The notes beneath the pieces were generated by a model. The model saw only the letters and a program-made list of their open reading frames with translations. It searched no databases and was not told the DNA's origin. Below are positions 1 to 7,310 of a DNA stretch of 40,407 bases, piece by piece. The DNA comes from Acidobacteriota bacterium (lineage in GTDB: Bacteria; Acidobacteriota; Aminicenantia; S016-38). Each line of letters starts with the position of its first letter. Within the stretch, counting starts at the first letter, position 1. The stretch spans positions 1 through 40,407 of the forward strand of contig WFSJ01000043.1 in the NCBI GenBank assembly GCA_015486055.1, in the 5' to 3' direction. The translations under genes and the position numbers were made by a program.

Positions 1-621
1 ACCTAAGAGGATTTAAGACACTAGAAACTCATTCCAAGACCCTATCCGTCCCGCCGCGTTTCCAGCCTACCTAAGAGGATTTAAGACGCTTTGCGGAGTA
101 AGGAGTGCCGCATCGAGTCTACGAGTTTCCAGCCTACCTAAGAGGATTTAAGACGCCTTCTTGGTCTCTGAAGAACTTGAAGTGAAGTTTCAGTTTCCAG
201 CCTACCTAAGAGGATTTAAGACGTGCATCCATATAGATGCCCTGAAAACACCCTAGAAAGGTTTCCAGCCTACCTAAGAGGATTTAAGACTTTGTGTGCC
301 GTGATTCTGAGTATAGAGACGCTTTAGTTTCCAGCCTACCTAAGAGGATTTAAGACCACTTTCGGAGACGCTTCACGTCTCTCTTTTTGAAATGTTTCCA
401 GCCTACCTAAGAGGATTTAAGACTTGTCGATGCAGGGGACTGAGTAGTCCACCCACATTGTTTCCAGCCTACCTAAGAGGATTTAAGACATGAGGGAACT
501 GGACGGTCGCACCGTCCAACCCCGTTTCCAGCCTACCTAAGAGGATTTAAGACTCTGAACTCGTTTTCTATCCCCTCGATTTTCTCTCTGTGTTTCCAGC
601 CTACCTAAGAGGATTTAAGAC
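1..621 (+). CRISPR. CRISPR array, trailing part (9 full repeats, 1 partial, 9 spacers)
   Basis: The 30-base repeat begins GTTTCCAGCC and ends GGATTTAAGAC. Full copies start at 58, 125, 193, 261, 327, 394, 460, 524 and 592; a 19-base remnant sits at 1-19, so the array continues off the left edge. All full copies I read are identical, including the last. Spacers are 34-38 bases. The GTTT...TACCTA.GAGGA.T...AC pattern resembles unstructured repeats of type I-B and III systems. By analogy with repeats ending ATTGAAAC, the TTTAAGAC end would be the crRNA 5' handle, giving plus-strand transcription and a leader to the left. No cas gene is in the window, so the subtype is not established. Five of nine spacers contain inverted repeats. 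Confidence 0.97.
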
Positions 622-629
622 AGACTTTG

Positions 630-686
630 AAAGGGGATGTGGAAAACTTTATGACCACAAATCGGTATCCTGAATTTTCCTCTTGT
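630..686 (-). repeat. 57-base intergenic repeat, copy A
   Basis: Read on the minus strand, these 57 bases match 28161-28217 on the plus strand without gaps, at 46 of 57 positions. Ten of the eleven differences are transitions. Both copies keep the inverted repeat TGTGG...CCACA with a 12-base loop. This copy lies between the last CRISPR repeat and the addA promoter, and its right end touches the possible -35 region. It has no open frame of its own. Its nature (structured RNA, mini-transposon remnant or protein-binding element) is unknown. Confidence 0.8.
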
Positions 687-715
687 TTCTTACCTCGCAG
701 CGTTTGGGATATAAT
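687..715 (+). promoter_or_regulatory. addA promoter, predicted leaderless
   Basis: A perfect TATAAT box lies at 710-715. A weak TTCTTA at 687-692 is 17 bases upstream. Six bases (716-721) separate the -10 box from the ATG at 722, which puts the predicted +1 on the A of the start codon. There is no Shine-Dalgarno sequence before 722. Confidence 0.6.
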
Positions 716-721
716 GAAGAA

Positions 722-3700
722 ATGGGAAAGAAAGCAAGGATAATTAAGGTAGAAGCCTCTGCTGGTGCAGGTAAAACTTATAACCTTGCGGAGAGATATA
801 CCACTCTCCTTCTTTCGGATGATTTTCAAAACTCAGATTTGAATAATATCCTTGCCATAACCTTTACAAACAAGGCTGCTAATGAGATGAAGGAAAGGAT
901 ACTCCGCTGGCTCAAGGAGGCTGCGCTGGATAGGAAAATTAACGGAAAGGGAAGGAGGGAAGAGCTCAGCAGAAAGGCAGGACTTTCCCCTGAGGTTATC
1001 GGGAAAAAGGCTATGGAGGAGGTGGAAAGAATAATCCTGAACTATACGGATTTTAATGTAAGGACTATAGACAGCTTCATAAGGAAGATTATCCTTGCAT
1101 CATCAATAGAAATGGGCCTTCCTCCGAGGTTTGATATAATGACAGACTCTAAGGCTTATGTTGAATACATCGTGGATGAGATGCTGGATGAATTTGAAGA
1201 GACTGATAGAGGAAACAATAAGCTGTTGAAATTTATAGAGACTTATATAAGAATTCTCGGGAGAACGAGCTGGTCAGCTAAAAAGATTCTTTCAGAGGAG
1301 CTCGGGAAACTTCTGGAAAAAGAGAACGGGAAGGGGAAAATCTTTGGGGAAAGCAGGGAAGATTTTTTGAAGATAAAAAGAGAGGAATACAAGGAGAATT
1401 TAAAAAAATCCAAGGAGCTTATTAGAGAACTTCTAAGAGGGATAGAGACTTTTGAAATCAATATTAACCAAAATGCTAAAAAGGCGCTCTCTCGCTTTTT
1501 GAATGAAGGGATTAATTATCTGAGAGATTTAAAACCAAAGAGCAATGGGAAAACCTGGTTTCAGGAAGAAAGCCTGGATAATTTTGCTAACAAAAAAAGT
1601 AAAGGAAAAGTCCCGGTAGAACTGGAGAATTTATGGGGAGATTTCAGAAATACTTTATCTAAAGCTGCGATTTCATATTCAGTTTTGAACTTTGCACCAT
1701 ACATAAATCTCTTCTCTGATTTTAAGGGGAGACTTGAGGATTACAAAAGGAAGAAAAGGTTTGTTTTTATAGATGAGCTGAACAGCCAGGTTCATAGCAA
1801 GCTTGAGGAGCTTGATGTGCCTCAGATTTACATAAATCTCGGGACAAGGTTGTTCCATTTTCTTATTGATGAATTTCAGGACACAAACAGGCTTCAGTGG
1901 GAGAACATATGGATGCTAATTGAGAATGCATTCTCAGAGGGCAGGGGAACCCTCTTTCTTGTCGGGGACAGAAAGCAGGCAATTTACAGATTCAGGGGTG
2001 GAGACCCTGAGCTTTTCGGCAGGGTTGAAAAATACCTTGAAGCAGTAACAGGAGAAGAAATCCTTCAGAAAAAAACTGACAAAAACTACAGGAGCAGGGA
2101 AGAAATTTTGAATTTCGTGGCAAAAGCATTTTCAAAGGAGAGTTTAAATGAGCTTATGAGAATTTACAAGGTGGGATATTTAAATGAGGAAATTATAGAA
2201 TCATATTCCAATGTTAAACAAAGCCCCGGGGATTCAGAGAAAAAAAGGGGTGGCTATGTTTATTTAAAGAAATTAAACATACCCAAGGAGCAAGGGGATG
2301 AGAAAATAAAGGAAAATTTCGTGGAATTGATAGAGAGCTTGAGAACCCGCTACAGGGATGGGGAAATAGCTGTCCTTGTCAGGAAAAAAGAGCAGGCAGC
2401 CTCTGTTACAAATTGGCTCACAGGAGAAGGGATAAAGGTAATTTCGGAAAAGACTCTAAGCATAAGGGAAAATCGTATAGTGAGGGAAATGGTATCCTTT
2501 CTCAGGTTCCTTGACACCCCGTTGAATGACCTTGCCTTTGCTGAGTTTATAACAGGCGAGATATTCAGCAAGAAAACAAAAATCTCTCAAAGGGAAATTC
2601 TTGGTTTTCTTGAGGAAGTTTCAGATAAAAGGGGAAAGCCCCTTTATATAAAATTCCGTTCAGAGTTTTCTGAAATATGGGAAAGCTTATTTTCTGAGCT
2701 TTTCAGAAGCGTGGGCTTTCTTCCCCCATACGATCTTGCAGTAAAAATAATGGAAATCTGGGATGTCCAGGAGAATTTTCAGGACTCTCAGGCTTTCATT
2801 ATACATTTCCTTGAAATTTTAAAGGAAAGGGAAGCTCAGGGGGAAAACAACCTCAAAAATTTCCTTGAGTTCTGGGATGAAGCACCTGATGAAGTCTTTA
2901 CAATAAACATGCCGGAGGAAAGGGATGCTGTTAATGTCCTTACAATACACAAAGCAAAGGGTCTTGAATTTCCTGTTGTAATTGTCCCGTTTGCAGGAAT
3001 CTCAATATCTTTTCCAAAACTTCTGGAAAGGGATAAGGATGGGACGATAGAATTTCTTTCCCCGAAAAAGGAGCTGAGAGGAGTATCTACGGAACTTGAA
3101 AAGCTTTTTGAAGAGGAAATGGCAAGGCAGTTCTGGGACGAATTAAACACCCTGTATGTTGCTTTCACAAGAGTAGAGGATGAGCTCTATGTTATTGTGC
3201 CTGCAACCATAGATAAGAGGAATAATCCAAAAGACCCTTTATTTAGTTTCAGTTTCGGGATGAAGGAAAAATGGGTAGGAGATGAACTGAAGCTCGGCGA
3301 GACAATTCAGAGGGAAAAAGGTGAAATTGTAAAGGAGCCAGAATTTGAAATCCGAACAGGAACCGCCTGGGCTGAAAGGCTTGTTGGCAGGGAGCTGAAA
3401 AAAGTTCTACCTGATAAGAGAGAAAGAAAAGCAATGGAAAGGGGTGAACTAATTCACGCTGTTTTAGAGAAGATAAAAAATGGAGTCTCCTCAAAGGAGG
3501 AGCTGAGAAAATTGATAGACCAGGAGATAAGAGCAAGACTTATTGAAGAAAATTCACAGGAGATTTTGGCAAAGCTCAATAAAGTTATTTCGTCAAACGA
3601 TGAAGTCTTTAATCTTTCCCCAACAGACAGGGTTTTTACAGAAAAGGAGATAATAAACCAGAAGGGGGAGAGGTTCAAAATTGATAGATTAATAGTAAAA

Positions 3701-3877
3701 TCAGATGAAGTCTTAGTGGTGGATTACAAGACAGGGGAAGAATATAAGGAGGAGCATGAGGAACAAATCAAAAACTACATGGCACTGGTTTCAAGGATAT
3801 ATCCGCACAAAAGGACAAAGGGAATCCTTATCTATGTTGACAAAGAGGAGAAAAGAGAGGTCCAATGGGGAAGATAA
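722..3877 (+). CDS. addA: AddA-type helicase-nuclease (UvrD/RecB family)
   Basis: This is the ATP-dependent 3'-5' helicase and nuclease subunit of an AddAB (RecBCD-like) double-strand-break resection complex. In the 1051-residue product: Walker A ASAGAGKT at 12-19; motif Ia ITFTNKAANEMKER near 46-59; DEFQDT at 383-388; VGDRKQAIYRFRGGD near 413-427; NYRSREEI near 455; LTIHKAKGLEFP near 740; LYVAFTR near 810. A C-terminal RecB-type nuclease follows, with GELIHAVLEK near 907, an Asp near 980, DYK at 1001-1003 and QIKNY near 1014. AddA is usually about 1200 residues, so this is a short version. I chose the ATG at 722; an in-frame TTG at 683 lies upstream of the TATAAT box and has no ribosome site. 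It overlaps addB by 13 bases, implying translational coupling. Confidence 0.93.
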   Translation: MGKKARIIKVEASAGAGKTYNLAERYTTLLLSDDFQNSDLNNILAITFTNKAANEMKERILRWLKEAALDRKINGKGRREELSRKAGLSPEVIGKKAMEEVERIILNYTDFNVRTIDSFIRKIILASSIEMGLPPRFDIMTDSKAYVEYIVDEMLDEFEETDRGNNKLLKFIETYIRILGRTSWSAKKILSEELGKLLEKENGKGKIFGESREDFLKIKREEYKENLKKSKELIRELLRGIETFEININQNAKKALSRFLNEGINYLRDLKPKSNGKTWFQEESLDNFANKKSKGKVPVELENLWGDFRNTLSKAAISYSVLNFAPYINLFSDFKGRLEDYKRKKRFVFIDELNSQVHSKLEELDVPQIYINLGTRLFHFLIDEFQDTNRLQWENIWMLIENAFSEGRGTLFLVGDRKQAIYRFRGGDPELFGRVEKYLEAVTGEEILQKKTDKNYRSREEILNFVAKAFSKESLNELMRIYKVGYLNEEIIESYSNVKQSPGDSEKKRGGYVYLKKLNIPKEQGDEKIKENFVELIESLRTRYRDGEIAVLVRKKEQAASVTNWLTGEGIKVISEKTLSIRENRIVREMVSFLRFLDTPLNDLAFAEFITGEIFSKKTKISQREILGFLEEVSDKRGKPLYIKFRSEFSEIWESLFSELFRSVGFLPPYDLAVKIMEIWDVQENFQDSQAFIIHFLEILKEREAQGENNLKNFLEFWDEAPDEVFTINMPEERDAVNVLTIHKAKGLEFPVVIVPFAGISISFPKLLERDKDGTIEFLSPKKELRGVSTELEKLFEEEMARQFWDELNTLYVAFTRVEDELYVIVPATIDKRNNPKDPLFSFSFGMKEKWVGDELKLGETIQREKGEIVKEPEFEIRTGTAWAERLVGRELKKVLPDKRERKAMERGELIHAVLEKIKNGVSSKEELRKLIDQEIRARLIEENSQEILAKLNKVISSNDEVFNLSPTDRVFTEKEIINQKGERFKIDRLIVKSDEVLVVDYKTGEEYKEEHEEQIKNYMALVSRIYPHKRTKGILIYVDKEEKREVQWGR

Positions 3878-6702
3878 TTGAACTCCCTTTTTCAGCCGAT
3901 TTGGTGAAATATCTCGGCGATAGGCTCCTTATAAGTAAGGGAAAAGACCTTTCAAATATTACGGTTGTATTTCCAGGGAAAAGGCCAGAATACTACTTAA
4001 GGAAGTTTTTATCAGAGAAGCTCAGCTCACCCTATTTTCCACCCCGTATATTTTCAATTGACAGTTTTATAACTGAGCTCCACAGGGAATTTTTCGGAGA
4101 TTTCAGGATGATTAACCCGGCAGATGGTGCATGGATAATTTACCAGATTACAAAAGAAGAGGGGCCCTTCAAAAGGGATGAGTTTCAGAGCTTTGATTCG
4201 TTTTTCTTCTGGGGAATTAAAATATACGAAGCCTTTGATGAGCTTGACAAGAATCTTATAGAAAGCAGTGAGCTCAAAGGGCTTCTTGAACAACCCCAGT
4301 TTATAAATGAGGAATTTGGAATAAATGAGTATCCTGAGGGGATAAGAAATCTTCTGAATTCAATAACAGAGGCAAGGGAGAAATTTCAAGGGAGGGTAGA
4401 GGAACTTGAAGCAAAAACAAAGGGGATGATTTACAGGGAGGTTGCAGAGGAAATTCCCAAGAGAGGGCTTCCCTGGGAGGCTGAAAAGATTTATTTTTCA
4501 GGTCTTTCTGCCCTTACAAGAAGCGAGGGGGAAATTTTAGGCTGGCTTCTTAAAAATCAGGATGGAGAATTCATTTATCAGGCAGAGGGAAAAGAATGGA
4601 CGCTTTTTGATTACATAAAGGAATGGAAAGGCTCGGAAATCATAGTGGAAGAATTCCCTGTAGTTGAACCAAAGATAACCTTGCATAAAGGCTTTGATAC
4701 ACACAGCCAGGTTACCTCAGCAGGGCTTATCCTCAAAGGAAAAAATCCCTTCTTGGAGGAAACGGCAATTGTGCTTCCCGATTCGCGGACTCTAATTCCC
4801 CTCCTTTCCAATGTCCTTTCATTTCTTCCCTGCGAATACAATATTTCTATGGGATACCCACTTCAGAGGACCCCCGTGTATGCCCTCCTTGACCTTGTAA
4901 TGAAGCTCCAGGAAAACAGGAAGAATGGGCTTTACTACACTAAGGATTATCTTAATCTTATTATGCATCCGTATGCTAAGAATCTCTACCTCGGAAAGGA
5001 CCCTATGCCAACAAGAATTCTCATTCATCATATAGAAGAATTACTGATTAAGTTAAATAAACCCTTTATTTCTTTAGAAGAAGTGGAAAACTTGAAAGAC
5101 AATAGGGGGAAGGAAATTTATGAACTTGCTTTGGTTTTGATAGAAAAAGAAGGAATAGGGAAAGACGAGCTTAGAGGCCAATTGAAATGGATGCATAACC
5201 TTTTAATAAGAGGATTGGAAAATTTAACTTCCTTAAAAGAAGTTTCCTTGGCGTTTTCAAACATCCTTGAGGAGCTTCTTAAAAATAGCCCTGCAAGGCT
5301 TTACCCCTTCTCAGGAGTTTTCTTCTCAAGGTTTATAAATTTCTTTGAAAATCTTGGGAAATCTCTTTTTGCAAAGGAGAATATTGAGGATAAGGATCGC
5401 ATATTTTCTTTGATAAGATATTCCCTTCTTCAGGAAAGGGTCCCCTTTGAAGGAATACCGTTAAAGGGCCTTCAGGTCATCGGTCTTCTTGAAACAAGGG
5501 CCCTCCGTTTCAGAAATGTTATAGTTCTTGATGTGAATGAAGATATTCTCCCTGCAACAGAGCCCGTTGACCCGATTCTCCCAACCCCTGTAAGGAAACA
5601 TCTTGGTCTTCCAACATACAGAGAAAGGGAAAACATCTTCAGATATTATCTTATGAGGCTTATAAAGGGTGCGGAGAATGTCCATCTCATTTATTCAGAA
5701 TCAGAGGAGAGGTCAAAAAGCCGATTCATAGAGGAAATTGTCTGGGATATGGAGAAGAAGAGAGGAGAGGGCCCGGAGGAAAAGACAATTTCATTTGGAG
5801 TCTTCCTTACCCCGCAAAAGGAACTTGAAGTTGAAAAGAGCCAGAAAACAATGAAGAAACTCCTTAACATGGAATTCAGTCCAACAAAAATTGACACATA
5901 CCTGAAATGTCCATTGAAATTCTATTATCAATACATTCTTGGACTTGAGGAAAGGGAAGAAATTGAGACAGATGTTGAAAGCAGAAGGGTTGGAAGCTTC
6001 GTTCACAAAGTTCTGCAAAGATTCTACGAACCTTTTATAAGTAAAGACTTGTCCCCCTTATCTCTTGCAGAGGAGAGGATGAACAATGTAATAGAGGAAG
6101 TTTTTAAAGATTATTTCAAATATCAGGGCGGTGAATTCCTCCTTCTGAAAGAGGTGGTAAAAGTAAGGCTCGGAAAATTTATGGAAGGAGAGAAAGCAAA
6201 GAAGGGATTGAAGATAATAGCGCTTGAGAAGGACTACAATACTCCAATCGAAGTAAATGGCAGGGAAATTACCCTGAAAGGCCGGGTTGACAGGATACAC
6301 TTATGGGATGGCGAATACACGGTGGTGGATTACAAAACAGGGAGTTCAGCCTCAGTTCCTGCAAAAAACATTGAGGAACCTTTGCATTCAAGGGAGGAAA
6401 TGAAAAAGCATATTCGTTCCTTCCAGCTTCCGATTTATCTATATCTTTTTAAAAATCAGTATGGTTTTGATGATTATTCAAACATCAATGCTGTCCTTTA
6501 TCTTATAGGGAATGTCTTCGGCTCATATGAAAAAATGCTTTTTGGGAAGAACTTTAAAGGGGATAGAGGCGAATTGATAGAAGAAATTTTTCTCCCCTCC
6601 CTGCGAAACCTTGTATCAGAAATCTTAAACCAAGAGATTCCTTTCACATCTGACCACTCGGATGAACGCCTATGCGAGAACTGTCCATTCCGGACAATGT
6701 GA
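3865..6702 (+). CDS. addB: AddB-type nuclease subunit; fourth Fe-S cysteine position is TGA
   Basis: Partner of AddA: a helicase-like scaffold without a functional Walker A motif, followed by a PD-(D/E)XK nuclease. Seen in the 945-residue frame: a motif V-like segment GLLETRALRFRNVIVLDVNE near 540-560; SPTKIDTYLKCPLKFYY with Cys682; GSFVHKVLQRFY near 712; GRVDRIHLWDGEYTVVDYKTG with D822 and K824. In the family a 4Fe-4S cluster is held by one Cys in the YLKCP motif and three near the end spaced C-x2-C-x5-C. Here C937-x2-C940-x5 is followed immediately by TGA at codon 946. Reading through would add only nine more sense codons before TGA at 6730-6732. The stop may be a true truncation, a sequence error (TGT/TGC to TGA) or a recoded codon. 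Confidence 0.88.
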   Translation: MGKIIELPFSADLVKYLGDRLLISKGKDLSNITVVFPGKRPEYYLRKFLSEKLSSPYFPPRIFSIDSFITELHREFFGDFRMINPADGAWIIYQITKEEGPFKRDEFQSFDSFFFWGIKIYEAFDELDKNLIESSELKGLLEQPQFINEEFGINEYPEGIRNLLNSITEAREKFQGRVEELEAKTKGMIYREVAEEIPKRGLPWEAEKIYFSGLSALTRSEGEILGWLLKNQDGEFIYQAEGKEWTLFDYIKEWKGSEIIVEEFPVVEPKITLHKGFDTHSQVTSAGLILKGKNPFLEETAIVLPDSRTLIPLLSNVLSFLPCEYNISMGYPLQRTPVYALLDLVMKLQENRKNGLYYTKDYLNLIMHPYAKNLYLGKDPMPTRILIHHIEELLIKLNKPFISLEEVENLKDNRGKEIYELALVLIEKEGIGKDELRGQLKWMHNLLIRGLENLTSLKEVSLAFSNILEELLKNSPARLYPFSGVFFSRFINFFENLGKSLFAKENIEDKDRIFSLIRYSLLQERVPFEGIPLKGLQVIGLLETRALRFRNVIVLDVNEDILPATEPVDPILPTPVRKHLGLPTYRERENIFRYYLMRLIKGAENVHLIYSESEERSKSRFIEEIVWDMEKKRGEGPEEKTISFGVFLTPQKELEVEKSQKTMKKLLNMEFSPTKIDTYLKCPLKFYYQYILGLEEREEIETDVESRRVGSFVHKVLQRFYEPFISKDLSPLSLAEERMNNVIEEVFKDYFKYQGGEFLLLKEVVKVRLGKFMEGEKAKKGLKIIALEKDYNTPIEVNGREITLKGRVDRIHLWDGEYTVVDYKTGSSASVPAKNIEEPLHSREEMKKHIRSFQLPIYLYLFKNQYGFDDYSNINAVLYLIGNVFGSYEKMLFGKNFKGDRGELIEEIFLPSLRNLVSEILNQEIPFTSDHSDERLCENCPFRTM

Positions 6703-6738
6703 GGAGGCCCATTCGTTTTCCTACCTCTGTGAGGCAAG

Positions 6739-7299
6739 TTAATTTTTTCCTGTGTCAAACTTTTCTTTCAGTTTTCCCTCAAGCTCTTCTATGGATGAGT
6801 AACCTATTTTTTGAAAAAGATATACATAGCTTTCCTCTGCAAGGTTTTTTCCTTCCCCCTTTGCCTTTGAAACATCTTTGAAATAAAGTTCTAATGTTCT
6901 GTCCGAGAATGTTTCAAGTTCACAAGAAAGATAGCTTTTAAAACTTTCAGGTTTTGAGCTAAAGATGCGAGGATATTTTACGGAAAGTTTTTCAATCCAT
7001 TTCCCTTCAATCTCAACGATTTTTTCTATTAGAGGATTTGAGTTCATAGGAGGGATGAGATTGTCCATTCTTGCATATTTTTCCATAAGAAGATTCCTTC
7101 CCTCTTTTTTGGCCTGCTGAAGATCACCAAGATAAGAAGAGAGGGTTTCAGCTGAGAGGGGATAGAATCTCGCTTCCCTGGTTATTTTGAAGGTTTCAGG
7201 GCGGTCTTTACATTTCTGATTGTTAGTTATCACCTGCTGAAACATTTCGTATTCAAGCTCTATGATTTGTTTCAAAAGCTTTTTCTTAAAAGTTTGCAT
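6739..7299 (-). CDS. DUF4125 family protein with internal duplication
   Basis: A 186-residue soluble protein that I recognise as DUF4125 from its opening (ELEYEMFQQV) and the motif RPETFKITREA...YLGDLQQAKKEGRNLL...KYARM. No biochemical function is known to me. The motif appears twice: about residues 33-77 and again at 118-165 (KPESFKSY...YFKDVSKAKGEGKNL), suggesting two similar helical halves. There is no signal peptide or membrane segment. It is the last gene of the minus-strand operon, starting 11 bases after the peptidase stop. No good Shine-Dalgarno stands at the usual distance; AGAGG is about 20 bases upstream, so translation may depend on coupling. It ends 36 bases from the convergent addB stop. 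Confidence 0.8.
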   Translation of the reverse strand: MQTFKKKLLKQIIELEYEMFQQVITNNQKCKDRPETFKITREARFYPLSAETLSSYLGDLQQAKKEGRNLLMEKYARMDNLIPPMNSNPLIEKIVEIEGKWIEKLSVKYPRIFSSKPESFKSYLSCELETFSDRTLELYFKDVSKAKGEGKNLAEESYVYLFQKIGYSSIEELEGKLKEKFDTGKN

Positions 7300-7310
7300 A
7301 AATGTAGCTT

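Noticed and set aside
622-721. CRISPR leader on the right side of the array
   Set aside because: The repeat end TTTAAGAC resembles the crRNA-handle end, which places the leader to the left. The stretch also contains the dispersed repeat and the addA promoter. The last repeat being undegenerated leaves some doubt.
3249-3536. Long antisense frames inside addA and other large genes
   Set aside because: They are opposite-strand shadows: no start sites, low-complexity Ser/Phe/Leu content, and the sense strand carries clear conserved motifs.
6701-6748. SECIS element or terminator after addB
   Set aside because: The GAGGAGG/CCTACCTC stem begins inside the TGA and has a bulge, unlike known bacterial SECIS elements. 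The small CCTC-TGT-GAGG hairpin is short and too far from the T run to be a convincing terminator.
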